From Tundrisphaera sp051175315 (lineage in GTDB: Bacteria; Planctomycetota; Planctomycetia; Isosphaerales; Isosphaeraceae), in the NCBI RefSeq assembly GCF_051175315.1, contig NZ_CP195100.1, positions 868,001 through 932,000 of the forward strand: DNA of 64,000 nt, given 5' to 3'. How positions within the stretch are numbered: the stretch's first letter is position 1; each line of letters opens with the position of its first letter. The position numbers and the translations under genes are program-made. The notes under the pieces were generated by a model. That model did not search any database. It saw only the letters and a list, made by a program, of their open reading frames with translations, and was not told the DNA's origin. Of the stretch, positions 41,244 through 50,008 are shown one piece after another.

Positions 41244-42736
41244 TGGCGGATCGGCCCGAGCTTGCGCCGGACGACCTGGCGCATCAGCTCCTCGGGGGCC
41301 TCCTGCCCGGTGTAGAGCCGGAACTGGTGGGCCGCCTGGCGGATGAACATCTCGACGCCGGTCACGGTGCGGCAGCCCCGCTCGCGGGCGAGCTTCAGGA
41401 ACATGGTGTTCTCGGGGTGGTAGACCGTGTCCATGACCACGGTGCCGTCGCGGAAGCCGGCCGGGGGCATCGGCGTGCTGTCGACGTCGGGGTGCATGCC
41501 GACCGGGGTGCAGTTGACGATCACGTCGGGCAGGAGGCCGGCCCGCATGGCCCAGCTGGTGGACCGGCAGCCGACGGCCTCGGCCAGCTTCAGGGCCTTC
41601 TCGTCGTTGCGGTTGACGATGGTCACGCCCGCGTCGCGCCGGGCCAGCCCGAAGGCGATCGGCCGGGCCACGCCGCCGGCGCCCAGGATCAGCACCTGCT
41701 TGCCCGCCAGGGGGCTGGGGGCCCCCTCCTCGCCCGAGGTCTCGTAGGCCGATTCGAGCGCATCCAGGGCCGCGCGGTAGTCGGTGTTGTAGCCGACCCT
41801 CGTCCCGTCCGGCTTGGGGATCACGGTGTTGCAGGCCCCGGTCCTCTCGACGGCGCCGTCGGCCTGGTTCAGCAGGGGGATCACGTCCTCCTTGTGGGGG
41901 ATCGTGACGCTGAACCCCTTGATCCCGACCCAGGACAGGGCCTCGAACGATTCCTTCAGCTTGCCGGCCGGCATCAGGATCGGCACCAGCACCTTGTTCA
42001 GGCCGAGCTGGCGGAACGCGGCGTTGTGGATCGCCGGGCTGAGGCTATGGCCGATCGGGTCGCCGATCACCGCGTAGACCTCGGTGTCCTTGTCGACCTG
42101 GTCGTAGAGGTAGTCGCGCTTCAGGGCGTCGTAGCCGATCATCCCCGGGGCGAAGTTGCGGTCGGGGTTGAAGTTGGCGTAGGTGAACGGGGCGCCATAC
42201 TTCCGGTTCAGGACGCGGGTGAAGGTGCCGGCCTCGCCCATGGCGATGGCGATGGTGGGCGTCTCCATCTCCGAGGCGACCTGGAGCATCCGCGTGGCGT
42301 CGGCCAGGTTGTGGGCGCGGCAGGCGATCTTGACGATGTCCGCGTCCATCTCCTCGCACTGCTCGGCGATCGACTTGATGTCGTCGGGCACCTGCTTGAG
42401 GTTGTGGTAGCTGACGATCCGCTTGGTCTTGCCGAACCGGCGGACCTGCTGGGCGATGTCCATCTCCAGGTCGACGTAGTCGACCCCGGCGACGATCGCC
42501 TCGCGGATCAGCCGTTGCCGCTTGTCCTCGGGCCCGCGCCACAGGCCGCCGTCGGCCCCCCGGCGGACCGTGAACAGGAACGGAGTCGGCCGGCTCGCCA
42601 GGATCCGCTTGAGGTCCGGGTCGCGGCGCAGGCAATCGACCCGCAGCTCGACCAGCTCGACGCCGCCCTCGGCGGCCTGCTTCCACTCTTCGGCGAGCGC
42701 GGCGTGCCGCCCCCGCCCCAGGATTGCACAGATCAT
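41240..42736 (-). CDS. aroDE: Fused 3-dehydroquinate dehydratase (type I)/shikimate dehydrogenase
   Basis: 498 residues from MICAILGRGRH with GGGGTGG upstream. Residues 1-215 are a type I dehydratase: RIVSYHNLKQ (catalytic His) and ADIVKIACRAHN (Schiff-base Lys). Residues 220-498 are shikimate dehydrogenase: GHSLSPAIHNAAF, FSVTIPHKEDV (catalytic Lys), GYNTDYRAAL (Asp) and LILGAGGVARPIAFGLA (NADP site). The fusion performs two consecutive steps and feeds AroK, whose gene overlaps. Such fusions are known in plants, chlamydiae and planctomycetes. Confidence 0.95.
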   Translation of the reverse strand: MICAILGRGRHAALAEEWKQAAEGGVELVELRVDCLRRDPDLKRILASRPTPFLFTVRRGADGGLWRGPEDKRQRLIREAIVAGVDYVDLEMDIAQQVRRFGKTKRIVSYHNLKQVPDDIKSIAEQCEEMDADIVKIACRAHNLADATRMLQVASEMETPTIAIAMGEAGTFTRVLNRKYGAPFTYANFNPDRNFAPGMIGYDALKRDYLYDQVDKDTEVYAVIGDPIGHSLSPAIHNAAFRQLGLNKVLVPILMPAGKLKESFEALSWVGIKGFSVTIPHKEDVIPLLNQADGAVERTGACNTVIPKPDGTRVGYNTDYRAALDALESAYETSGEEGAPSPLAGKQVLILGAGGVARPIAFGLARRDAGVTIVNRNDEKALKLAEAVGCRSTSWAMRAGLLPDVIVNCTPVGMHPDVDSTPMPPAGFRDGTVVMDTVYHPENTMFLKLARERGCRTVTGVEMFIRQAAHQFRLYTGQEAPEELMRQVVRRKLGPIRQ

Positions 42737-42941
42737 CGGACCACCCCAACCCTCGACAGCATACCGACCCCCGCGACCGGGACGAAGTCGGCAACCTCGC
42801 CGGCCCGACCGTCGCCGATTGTAAGCCCCCCGGCCGGGCTCGCGAAAGGGGGAGATGGCCGGCCCCGCGATTCGCTCATGGCACCCGGCTTGCCTGGCCG
42901 ATCCTCCGAGAATCCCTTGCCCGCCCGCGAGGGGCCGTGAT

Positions 42942-42951
42942 AGTGTACACT
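42942..42951. promoter_or_regulatory. Perfect palindrome upstream of the dcd operon
   Basis: agtgtacact lies 35 bases before the small gene at 42986, inside a 250-bp divergent region shared with aroDE. TTGCCC at 42917 and GATAGT at 42939 could be a weak promoter overlapping it. It may be an operator; the evidence is only its symmetry and place. Confidence 0.3.
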
Positions 42952-42985
42952 CATCAAGGCCGCCCACGACGAATGGAGGTGACTC

Positions 42986-43270
42986 ATGGCCCTCGTCGCC
43001 TGCGAGATCTCGGACGGCCTGCGTGCCTCCGAGGCGACCGTGGCCGTGCGCGAGGTGGTCGGCGACCGCCAGTACCTCCGGGTCGAGCGCGACTTCCTGA
43101 CCGAGGACGCCGGCCGCTACTACCTGTCGGTCGCCCTGATCCAGATGGACCCGACCGGTGCATCGGCCCTGATCGAATTGCCCCAGGAGGCCGATTCGGG
43201 CACGTCCCGCCTCTGGGTACCGGCCTCCGACCTCCGGCAGAAACGCTCGGCGGAACCGGTGGCGTCATGA
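42986..43270 (+). CDS. Small conserved protein coupled to dcd
   Basis: 94 residues, preceded by GGAGGTGA at ideal spacing. The sequence reads as beta strands: SEATVAVREVVGDRQYLRVE, then GRYYLSVALIQMD, then SRLWVPASDL. I do not recognise the family. Its TGA shares bases with the dcd ATG (ATGA), so both proteins are made in fixed ratio. No enzyme motif is visible. Confidence 0.75.
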   Translation: MALVACEISDGLRASEATVAVREVVGDRQYLRVERDFLTEDAGRYYLSVALIQMDPTGASALIELPQEADSGTSRLWVPASDLRQKRSAEPVAS

Positions 43271-43866
43271 TCCTGTCGGACCGGGAGATCCGCGCCGCGA
43301 TCGCCCGGGGCGCCCTGCGGATCTCCCCCCTGCCCGCCATCGATTCCCCCCGCTGGTCGAGCACCGCCGTGGACCTCGCCCTCGACGCCGAGATCCGCCA
43401 GTGGTCCCCGCCCGCCGACGGCCCCCGGCTGGTGATCGAGCCCGGCCGCCGCGACTTCAGCTTCACCAAGGTGGCCGAGTCCCACTGCCAGACCTTCTCG
43501 TGCGAGCCCCCGGTCGGCTACCTGCTCACCCCCTCGGCGTTCATCCTGGGCTGGACCATCGAGAAGATCAAACTGCCCTATGCGTCCCGCCTCGCCGCGC
43601 GGGTCGAGGGCAAGAGCAGCCTGGCCCGGCTGGGCGTGGGCGTCCACGTCACCGCCCCCACCATCCACGCCGGCTTCGGCGACAAGTCCGACGACCCCGC
43701 CTACCCCGGCACCCCGATCCAGCTCGAAATCTGGAACGCCGGCCCCCTGCCGATCCGCCTGGTCAAGGGGCTGCGGATCTGCCAGCTGATCGTCGAGGAA
43801 GTCCACGGCACCCCGGACATCGGCTACACCGGCATCTTCGCCGAGCAGGGCCCGCGGGGGTCCTGA
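43267..43866 (+). CDS. dcd: dCTP deaminase
   Basis: 199 residues. It opens MILSDREIRAAIARGALRIS, contains EGKSSLARLGVGVHVTAPTI and the catalytic Glu in PIQLEIWNAGPLPIRL, followed by GLRICQLIVEEV. It converts dCTP to dUTP (or dUMP in bifunctional forms) for thymidylate synthesis. It is translated through ATGA overlap with the small gene upstream. Confidence 0.92.
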   Translation: MILSDREIRAAIARGALRISPLPAIDSPRWSSTAVDLALDAEIRQWSPPADGPRLVIEPGRRDFSFTKVAESHCQTFSCEPPVGYLLTPSAFILGWTIEKIKLPYASRLAARVEGKSSLARLGVGVHVTAPTIHAGFGDKSDDPAYPGTPIQLEIWNAGPLPIRLVKGLRICQLIVEEVHGTPDIGYTGIFAEQGPRGS

Positions 43867-43871
43867 GCCGC

Positions 43872-44255
43872 TCAGACCATCTTCCACCAGGACAGGTCGC
43901 GCAGGGCCTCCGCCGTCAGGATGGTCGAGAGCGTCGTGCCGACGATGAACAGGAGCCAGCCGACCGCCCGGCTCGGCAGGCCGATCAGGATGGCATACGC
44001 GTGGACCACCGGCGCGGTGGAGAAGCAGACGTTCGCCGCGAACGCCAGGACGATCACCTCCGGCTTCCAGAGCGAGGCCGACATCCCCATCCCGGCCAGG
44101 ATCAGCACCTCCGCGACCAGGATCGCGTTGTAGGCCACCCGAAGCTTCTCCCAGAACAGGAATAGCTCCAGTGACGGTCGGCTTCCCGAACGGGCCGGGG
44201 CCATCGAGGAGGGGGCCGCGTAGGGATTGTCCGGAGTCATCGTTTCGGGCGTCAT
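43872..44255 (-). CDS. Small multi-span membrane protein
   Basis: 127 residues. The N-terminus has DNPYAAP, a motif at the start of many planctomycete membrane proteins. Three or four hydrophobic helices follow (AYNAILVAEVLILAGMGMSA, VIVLAFAANVCFSTAPVVHA, AVGWLLFIVGTTLSTILTAE). I know no function. It ends five bases from the convergent dcd gene and starts 27 bp after mutL. Confidence 0.7.
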   Translation of the reverse strand: MTPETMTPDNPYAAPSSMAPARSGSRPSLELFLFWEKLRVAYNAILVAEVLILAGMGMSASLWKPEVIVLAFAANVCFSTAPVVHAYAILIGLPSRAVGWLLFIVGTTLSTILTAEALRDLSWWKMV

Positions 44256-44282
44256 GGTCGGGCCTCGGGGGGCGGCGTTCGA

Positions 44283-46283
44283 TCAGATCCGCCCGAACTG
44301 GCGTTCCAGCTCGGTCTTGCTGAAGACCAGGGCCGTGGGGCGGCCGTGGGGGCAGTGGTGCGAGTCGCCGACGAGGTGGCGGCGTTCCAGCAGGGCGGTG
44401 ATCTCGTCGGGGGCGAGCTTCTGGTTGGCCTTCACGGCGGCCTTGCAGGCGATCATGCTCAGGACGTCTTCGAGCATGGCGTCGGGCGTGGGCGGGATCG
44501 GCCGGGAGCGGAAGTGGTCGGCGAGGTCGCGGATCAGCCGCTCGGGCGGGACGCCGGGGAGCATCGCCGGGGTGGAGCTGACCAGGATCGTGTCGCCGCC
44601 GAACGGCTCGACCTCGATGCCGAGTTTTGCCAGGGCGTCGCGACGCTCCAGGATCGCCGCCGCCTCGGGGGCGCCCATCTCGATCGGCTCGGGCACCAGG
44701 AGGCGCTGGGACTCGACCCCGCCGCGCTCGATCCGGGCCCGCAACTCCTCGTAGAGGATCCGCTCGTGGAGGGCGTGCTGGTCGATCACGACCATGCCGT
44801 CGGAGGTCTCGGCGATCAGGTAGGTGTCGTGGACCTGGATGGCCCGCACTGGCAGGTCGTCGGCCACGGCCTCCCGCGTCCCGGCCTCGGGGCGGAACCC
44901 GGCCAGGGGCGGGGCACCGGCGGCCGGCGGGGGCATTGGGTTCGTTTGGAATTCCGCGCCGGGGGGCGTTGGGTTCGTTTGGGATCCCGCGCCGGGGGGC
45001 GGTGCGAACTCGTCGAAGTCCAGGCTCGGCGGCGGGGCCGGGGCCGAGGGGGGCGGCGGTCCGTAGGTCGAGGCGTAGTTGGACGCCGTCCGGGACCAGT
45101 CGGGCGAGGCGGCCGGGGGGCCGCCGGCATAGCCGGGCGTCGGGAAGTTCTGGAAGGTCGAGGGGGTCGACGGGGTGAACCAGGAGGCGACGTCCTGCCG
45201 CTCCGACGGCCGCTCGGCCAGGGCGAATTCGGGGGCGCCGGGCCGGCTTGGGTTCGTTTGGGATTCCGCCGGGACCTGGAGCCGGGAATGCAAGTCGCTG
45301 GACAGGAAGGTCTGGCGGAGGGTCGCGAGCAACTGGCTGTAGATCTTCTGGCCGTCGCGGAACCGGACCTCGACCTTGGTCGGGTGGACGTTGACGTCGA
45401 CCTCGTCGGGCGGGACGTCCAGGTGCAGGAATGCCACCGGCGACCGGCCCACCATCAAGAGGCCCCGGAACGCCTCGGACAGGGCGTGGCCGAGCGAGCG
45501 GTCCCGGACGTAGCGGCCGGAGATGAACAGGAACTGCCCCTTGTTCGACGACCGGCTCTGCGACGGGTGGCCGACGTAGCCCCACAGGTGGGTCCGGTCG
45601 AACTGGCTTTCCACCCAGAGCAGCGAGTCCGACAATTCGCGTCCGAAGAAGACGCCGATCCGGTCCTTCACGCCGGTCACGGCGGGCAGGTCGTGGAGGA
45701 CCTTGCCGCCCGACCGGTAGGTGAGGTGGACGGTCGGGTGGGCCAGGGCGATCCGGGTGAACATCTCGATGACGTGCCCGGCCTCGGTCGAGTCGCTCTT
45801 GAGGTAGGTGCGCCGGACCGGCGTGTTGTGGAACAGGTGGCGGACCTCGATGACCGTGCCCACCGCGCAGCCGCACGGCTTGATCGGCGCGGCGACCCCG
45901 GCGTTGATCGACAATTCCGACCCCGCCTCGGCGTCGGCCGTGCGGGTCTGGCAGCAGACCTTGGACACCTCGGCGATCGCCGCCAATGCCTCGCCCCGGA
46001 ACCCCAGCGTGCGGATCCGGAACAGGTCGTCGGCCTCGACCAGCTTGCTGGTCGCGTGCGGGGTGAAAGCCAGAGGCAGGTCCTCGGGCGACATCCCCTT
46101 GCCGTCGTCGGCCACCCGGATCAGGTCCTTGCCGCCGCGCTCGACCGTGACGTCGACCCGGGTCGCCCCGGCGTCGATGGCGTTCTCCAGCAACTCCTTG
46201 AGCACGCTCGCCGGCCGCTCCACGACCTCGCCCGCCGCGATCTGGTTGATCACCGACGCCGGCAATTGTCGGATGATCCCCAT
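44283..46283 (-). CDS. mutL: DNA mismatch repair protein MutL (endonuclease type)
   Basis: 666 residues. The GHKL ATPase domain has NQIAAGEVVERPASVLKELL, ENAIDAGATRVDV and RVADDGKGM. The C-terminal domain has VIDQHALHERILYEE, which fits the DQHAxxExxxxE metal-binding motif of nicking MutL proteins, and CPHGRP near the end. The linker (about residues 330-470) is long and Pro-rich and contains in-frame 11-residue repeats ending 'QTNP' units. No mutS gene is in the window. AAGGGGG lies before the ATG. Confidence 0.95.
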   Translation of the reverse strand: MGIIRQLPASVINQIAAGEVVERPASVLKELLENAIDAGATRVDVTVERGGKDLIRVADDGKGMSPEDLPLAFTPHATSKLVEADDLFRIRTLGFRGEALAAIAEVSKVCCQTRTADAEAGSELSINAGVAAPIKPCGCAVGTVIEVRHLFHNTPVRRTYLKSDSTEAGHVIEMFTRIALAHPTVHLTYRSGGKVLHDLPAVTGVKDRIGVFFGRELSDSLLWVESQFDRTHLWGYVGHPSQSRSSNKGQFLFISGRYVRDRSLGHALSEAFRGLLMVGRSPVAFLHLDVPPDEVDVNVHPTKVEVRFRDGQKIYSQLLATLRQTFLSSDLHSRLQVPAESQTNPSRPGAPEFALAERPSERQDVASWFTPSTPSTFQNFPTPGYAGGPPAASPDWSRTASNYASTYGPPPPSAPAPPPSLDFDEFAPPPGAGSQTNPTPPGAEFQTNPMPPPAAGAPPLAGFRPEAGTREAVADDLPVRAIQVHDTYLIAETSDGMVVIDQHALHERILYEELRARIERGGVESQRLLVPEPIEMGAPEAAAILERRDALAKLGIEVEPFGGDTILVSSTPAMLPGVPPERLIRDLADHFRSRPIPPTPDAMLEDVLSMIACKAAVKANQKLAPDEITALLERRHLVGDSHHCPHGRPTALVFSKTELERQFGRI
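44936..45001 (-). repeat. Two tandem 33-bp repeats inside the MutL linker
   Basis: Copies at 44936-44968 and 44969-45001 differ at two bases; a third partial copy of about 26 bp is at 45248-45273. The unit is exactly 11 codons, so the frame is kept and the linker shows the repeated QTNP motif (SQTNPTPPGA, FQTNPMPPPA, SQTNPSRPGA). The shared core on the plus strand is ttgggttcgtttgg. Confidence 0.8.
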
Positions 46284-46405
46284 CGGCCCCCCTTCGATCG
46301 ATCTCGCCGAGAAAAAACAGACCCACCGCCGTCCCCACCTCGCCCCGACTGGGGTCCCCCTATAATATCATCGCAAAGCCCGAGGGTCTGGGGAGTCCGC
46401 GACCG

Positions 46406-46708
46406 ATGGGACGATTCGTCGACGCCTGCGACGCCGGCGAGGTCGCCGACGGCCGCGGCCACGCCTTCATTCTAGAGGGGCTGTCCATCGCCATCTTCCG
46501 CGATGGCGACCGCCTCCACGCCCTCCAGGGCACCTGCCCCCACGCGGGCGGATCGATGGGCGGGGGATGGGTCGAGGACGGCGAGGCCGTCTGCCCGCTC
46601 CACCGCTGGCGGTTCAAGCTCGCCTCCGGTCGCTGCACCACCGGCGGCGGGTCGCTCCACCGATTCCGCTGCGAGGTCCGCGACGGGCGGGTGTGGGTCG
46701 AGGTATGA
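46406..46708 (+). CDS. Rieske [2Fe-2S] ferredoxin-like protein
   Basis: 100 residues. The cluster ligands are TCPHAGG (Cys-x-His) and VCPLHRWRF (Cys-x-x-His), separated by 17 residues, with GRCTTGGG afterwards. No leader or membrane helix is present, so it is a cytoplasmic single-domain Rieske protein, perhaps an electron donor to an oxygenase not in the window. GGGGAG lies before the ATG. It is divergent from mutL. Confidence 0.88.
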   Translation: MGRFVDACDAGEVADGRGHAFILEGLSIAIFRDGDRLHALQGTCPHAGGSMGGGWVEDGEAVCPLHRWRFKLASGRCTTGGGSLHRFRCEVRDGRVWVEV

Positions 46709-46770
46709 TCCCCGGTGCTTCGGCCGTGCCGTGATTTTCGCCTCGCTCACTTTCGCCGGGGAGTGCCGCC

Positions 46771-47106
46771 ATGAAAGCCGTGATCCTCCAGGATGCCGAC
46801 GGGGCCCATCTCTCCTTCGTCCTGTTCAGCCCGGGCCTCGGCGCGGACTCGGGGGACTGCGTGTTCATGGCCGTCCCCGGCCAAGTTGAGAGTTTCGGCA
46901 CCCCGGTGTTCGAGGACATCTATCAGCGTCGCCAGGCCGGCGAGAGCACCTGGGAAGTGACCCATCGCGAGCCGATCGCGGCGCTCATCCGGACCCCCGG
47001 CATCCCGGCCGAGCTGTTCATCGAGCTGGGCGAGCCCGGCCAGTGGGGCACCGGCGTCGGGACGGCCCGGCAGGTGCTTGGGAAGGCGGCCCTGGCCCAT
47101 AAGTGA
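46771..47106 (+). CDS. Conserved hypothetical protein
   Basis: 111 residues, MKAVILQDADGAHLSFVLFS at the start, with GGGGAG 8 bases before the ATG. Mixed alpha/beta sequence with no leader, motif or repeat that I recognise. It follows the Rieske gene by 62 bp on the same strand and ends 24 bp from the convergent MBL gene. Coding use (strong G/C at third positions) supports it as real. Confidence 0.6.
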   Translation: MKAVILQDADGAHLSFVLFSPGLGADSGDCVFMAVPGQVESFGTPVFEDIYQRRQAGESTWEVTHREPIAALIRTPGIPAELFIELGEPGQWGTGVGTARQVLGKAALAHK

Positions 47107-47130
47107 CCGGCCGGGGTCGCGTCGGGCCGG

Positions 47131-48030
47131 TCAGAGCCAGATCTTGAGCCGCCGCCTGAGGTTGTCGGGCAGCCGCTTCTCCACGATCCGCTGGATCTGC
47201 TCCGGGTGGAGGCGGGTGCTGAAGTGCGAGGCGATGACCCAGTCGTTCTGGAACCGGTCCGCGCGGGCGAGGATGTCGTCGAGGTGGGTGTGGCCGTACT
47301 TGTGGATCTTCTCCGGCCGTTCCTGGGGGGCGACGAAGGTCATCTCCAGGATCAGGATCTCGGCGCGGTAGATGTCCGGGTGGGCGTCGATGCCCGGCGG
47401 GGCGGTGTCGCCCAGGTAGGCCACCTTGGGCACGCGGATCTCGCCCGACACCTCGACGCCCGACATCCGGAGGTCGCGGATCGCCAGGTCGTCGCCGATC
47501 AGGTGCTGGTACTCCGGCTTGAGCTTGCGGCGACGCTCGTAGACCAGGAAGCCGACCGACGGGATCGTGTGCTTGGTGGCGAACACCGTGGCCACCAGCT
47601 CGCGCGAGATCGACAGCTCATCGCCCGGCTTCACCCCGACCAGCTTCGCCGGCAGGCGGCCCCGGTCGAGCTTCTGGAAGGCGCGGAGGAGTTGTTCCAC
47701 CGCCTCGACCCCCTCGGCCGGGAGGTAGATGGTGGGCGGCTCCATCTTCATCATCCGGCGGCGGGCGACGTAGACGGGCAGCGCGGCGATGTGGTCCAGG
47801 TGGGTGTGCGACACGAACCAGGTGGGGGTGGCCATGAACGACCAGGGCTGGGCGCCCAGGTCGAACCCGATCTTGAGTTCGGGGACCCGCCAGTAGGTCT
47901 GCACCGCGGCGCGCGAGTAGCCTTCCACGGTCAGGCCGTTGTGCTCCATGGTCCGCACCGGGGCATTGTCGACCGGGTGGTCGAGCGAATCCACGGTCGT
48001 GTCCATCCCCATGTCCATGTCCGACGCCAA
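47131..48030 (-). CDS. MBL-fold hydrolase, RNase Z-like
   Basis: 299 residues if the TTG at 48030 (GGAGG five bases upstream) is used, 295 from the ATG at 48018. The zinc motif is FVSHTHLDHIAALPVYVARR; ATKHTIPS, VAYLGDTAPPG (Asp) and HKYGHTHLDD with VIASHFSTR give the other ligands. The order resembles RNase Z, which trims tRNA 3' ends. The flexible-arm insertion of classical RNase Z is not obvious, so a related phosphodiesterase role is equally possible. Confidence 0.8.
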   Translation of the reverse strand: MASDMDMGMDTTVDSLDHPVDNAPVRTMEHNGLTVEGYSRAAVQTYWRVPELKIGFDLGAQPWSFMATPTWFVSHTHLDHIAALPVYVARRRMMKMEPPTIYLPAEGVEAVEQLLRAFQKLDRGRLPAKLVGVKPGDELSISRELVATVFATKHTIPSVGFLVYERRRKLKPEYQHLIGDDLAIRDLRMSGVEVSGEIRVPKVAYLGDTAPPGIDAHPDIYRAEILILEMTFVAPQERPEKIHKYGHTHLDDILARADRFQNDWVIASHFSTRLHPEQIQRIVEKRLPDNLRRRLKIWL

Positions 48031-48125
48031 CCCCGCCTCCCGTCTCGATTTCGTCCCCGTGCGCCCGACCCGGCCGATCCGCGATTATCCCCGGAACGGC
48101 CGCCGATCACCAGTGGAACCCCCCC

Positions 48126-49232
48126 ATGCCCCGGACATCCCCCAGGACGCTCGTGTTCGGGCCGGCCTACCTCGATCGCGTCCTCCGGGTCGATATTCCG
48201 CTCGTCGACCCGTCCCGGGGCGAGCCCCCGCTCGACGGCAGCGTCGACGGTGCCTGGGCCGAACCCGGCGACGGGCTGACCCTCCGCGATCCGGCCGGCG
48301 GCCAGATCACCGTCGAACTCCCGGCCGATTGGCCCGGCCCGACCGGGACGATCGCCCTGGGCCGGCCGTTGTCTTCCGTCCAGGGGGATTGGACCCGGGA
48401 AGTCATCGGGCGATCCTGGGGCGACGATCTGGGCGGGATGGGGGCCGGCTACGCGTCGGCGCTGGGCGGGACCCTGATCCATGCCCTCGGCCCGGAAGCC
48501 GACCCCGTCGGCCGCTCGATCGAGGGCTTGCTGGCCTCGTCCGGGATCACGCATCGCCCGATCCGCGTCGCGGGACACGGGGCCGACTGGACCCTGCTGA
48601 TCAGCGGGGGGGCGACCGGCGACAAGCTGCCGATCGGCTTCCGGGGCTGCCACGCGGCCGTCGATTCCTTGGGCTCCTGGAAGGATGAGCCGTGCGAGGT
48701 CCGGGTGGCCGCCGCGCTGCCCAACCGCCTCATCGCCGAGGCGCTGGCCGGCCCGGCCGAGGTCCGGGTGTTCGCCCCGTCGCTGCGGAACATGCTCGAC
48801 CGCGACCCGCCGGTCCTCGCCTTCGCGGACCACGTCGACCTGCTGGCCTGCAACCGCGCCGAGTGGGAATCGCTCGACGACCGCGAGCAGGTCGCCTGGC
48901 GGATCCCGGTCCTCGTCGTGACCGACGGCGCGGACGGGGCGACGGTCCGGTTCACCACGCCCGAGGGGGAGGCGGGCCGGGTCCGGGTTCCGACCTTCCC
49001 CCGTGACCGCCCCCCGCGCGACACCAACCGCGCCGGCGAGGCGTTCGCCTCCACCTTCCTCCTCCACCTCCGGGACCACGGCTGGACGCCGGGCGTGGCC
49101 GAGATCGACCTGATGCGAGAGGCCACGGCGCGGGCCTCGGCGGCGTCGGCCCTGGTGATCGACCGCGAGGGGTTCGGCTTCCCATCGGGCGACGAGATCG
49201 ATGCGGCCCTCCGCGCCGGCCGGGTGGACTGA
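48126..49232 (+). CDS. PfkB/ribokinase-like protein with altered signature
   Basis: 368 residues with the PfkB fold: LVFGPAYLDRVLRVDIP at the start, GGMGAGYASALGGTLIHALG, LLACNRAEWESL (N-x-x-E) and LVVTDGADGATV. The second signature, normally DTxGAGD, reads DTNRAGEAF: Gly is Arg and the catalytic Asp is Glu. It may be inactive or have changed chemistry. The substrate is unknown. It is divergent from the MBL gene and followed by the secretin-N-like gene. Confidence 0.75.
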   Translation: MPRTSPRTLVFGPAYLDRVLRVDIPLVDPSRGEPPLDGSVDGAWAEPGDGLTLRDPAGGQITVELPADWPGPTGTIALGRPLSSVQGDWTREVIGRSWGDDLGGMGAGYASALGGTLIHALGPEADPVGRSIEGLLASSGITHRPIRVAGHGADWTLLISGGATGDKLPIGFRGCHAAVDSLGSWKDEPCEVRVAAALPNRLIAEALAGPAEVRVFAPSLRNMLDRDPPVLAFADHVDLLACNRAEWESLDDREQVAWRIPVLVVTDGADGATVRFTTPEGEAGRVRVPTFPRDRPPRDTNRAGEAFASTFLLHLRDHGWTPGVAEIDLMREATARASAASALVIDREGFGFPSGDEIDAALRAGRVD

Positions 49233-49321
49233 AGGCGATGACGGCTGGCAACCCCGGGCGATCCGATGTAGTGTGGCTGCTTCGTGCGACGGGCCGGCCA
49301 CGCGGTCGAGGGATGACTTCC

Positions 49322-50008
49322 ATGAGGTTCGGGCACAAGCTGTGGGTGGTCATCGCGGTGGTCGTCGGCCTGGCCGCCTCGGCGCGCTGGACGCTGAGGG
49401 CCCAGGAGCGAGGCAACCGCGCGGGCCGTCCCCGCCCCGAGGCCGCCGCCCGGCCGGCCCCGGCCTCGGTCCAGGATGCCCTGATCCAGCCGTTCGACTT
49501 CCCGTTCGCCGAGCCGATCGCCCTGGTCGACGCCTGCACGGCGATCGGCCGGGCCCTGAACGTCGCCGTCGCGATCGACCAGGCGGCCCTGGATCGCCAG
49601 GAGATCGGCGACGACGAGGCGGTGAAGCTCGACCTCAAGGGGGTCCGGCTCAAGGTCGGGCTCAAGCTCCTGCTCGACCCGCTCCGCCTCACCTATCGCG
49701 TCGTCCCCGAGGACAACCTCCTGATCGTGACCGACGCCGAGGGCTCCGAGGACCCCGCCGCGCAGGCGCTGGTCGAACTTAAGGCGATGCACAAGGAGAT
49801 CCACGACCTCCAGGACGCCGTGGACGACCTCCGGTCCCTGGTGGAGGAGGAACTCGGATTCGGGCCCGAGGAGGAGGGGGACGGCACCAGTTTCGTCTCC
49901 CATCGTGCCCCGCGTCGGCCCCAACCCCTGCGCCGCCCGGCCCGGTCGGGATCGGCGCCGAACCGCGACCCCAGGCCCCATCGCGATGCCGCCACCCCAG
50001 GCCGTTAG
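49322..50008 (+). CDS. Exported protein with secretin/TonB N-terminal-like domain
   Basis: 228 residues from MRFGHKLWVVIAVVVGLAAS, a leader or anchor, with GAGGGA upstream; in-frame starts at 49238 and 49313 are less likely. Residues 55-140 resemble the STN domain: IALVDACTAIGRALNVAVAI, VKLDLKGVRLKVGLKLLLDP and LTYRVVPEDNLLIVTD. A charged helix follows, and the tail is Arg/Pro-rich. There is no secretin channel domain, so it may be a standalone periplasmic adaptor. Its end overlaps the next gene by 23 bp. Confidence 0.7.
   Translation: MRFGHKLWVVIAVVVGLAASARWTLRAQERGNRAGRPRPEAAARPAPASVQDALIQPFDFPFAEPIALVDACTAIGRALNVAVAIDQAALDRQEIGDDEAVKLDLKGVRLKVGLKLLLDPLRLTYRVVPEDNLLIVTDAEGSEDPAAQALVELKAMHKEIHDLQDAVDDLRSLVEEELGFGPEEEGDGTSFVSHRAPRRPQPLRRPARSGSAPNRDPRPHRDAATPGR

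Noticed and set aside
43120..46338. A 1072-codon open frame antisense to mutL and dcd
   Set aside because: It is an effect of high GC content; mutL has all family motifs and the antisense product is Arg/Pro/Gly-rich with no family likeness.
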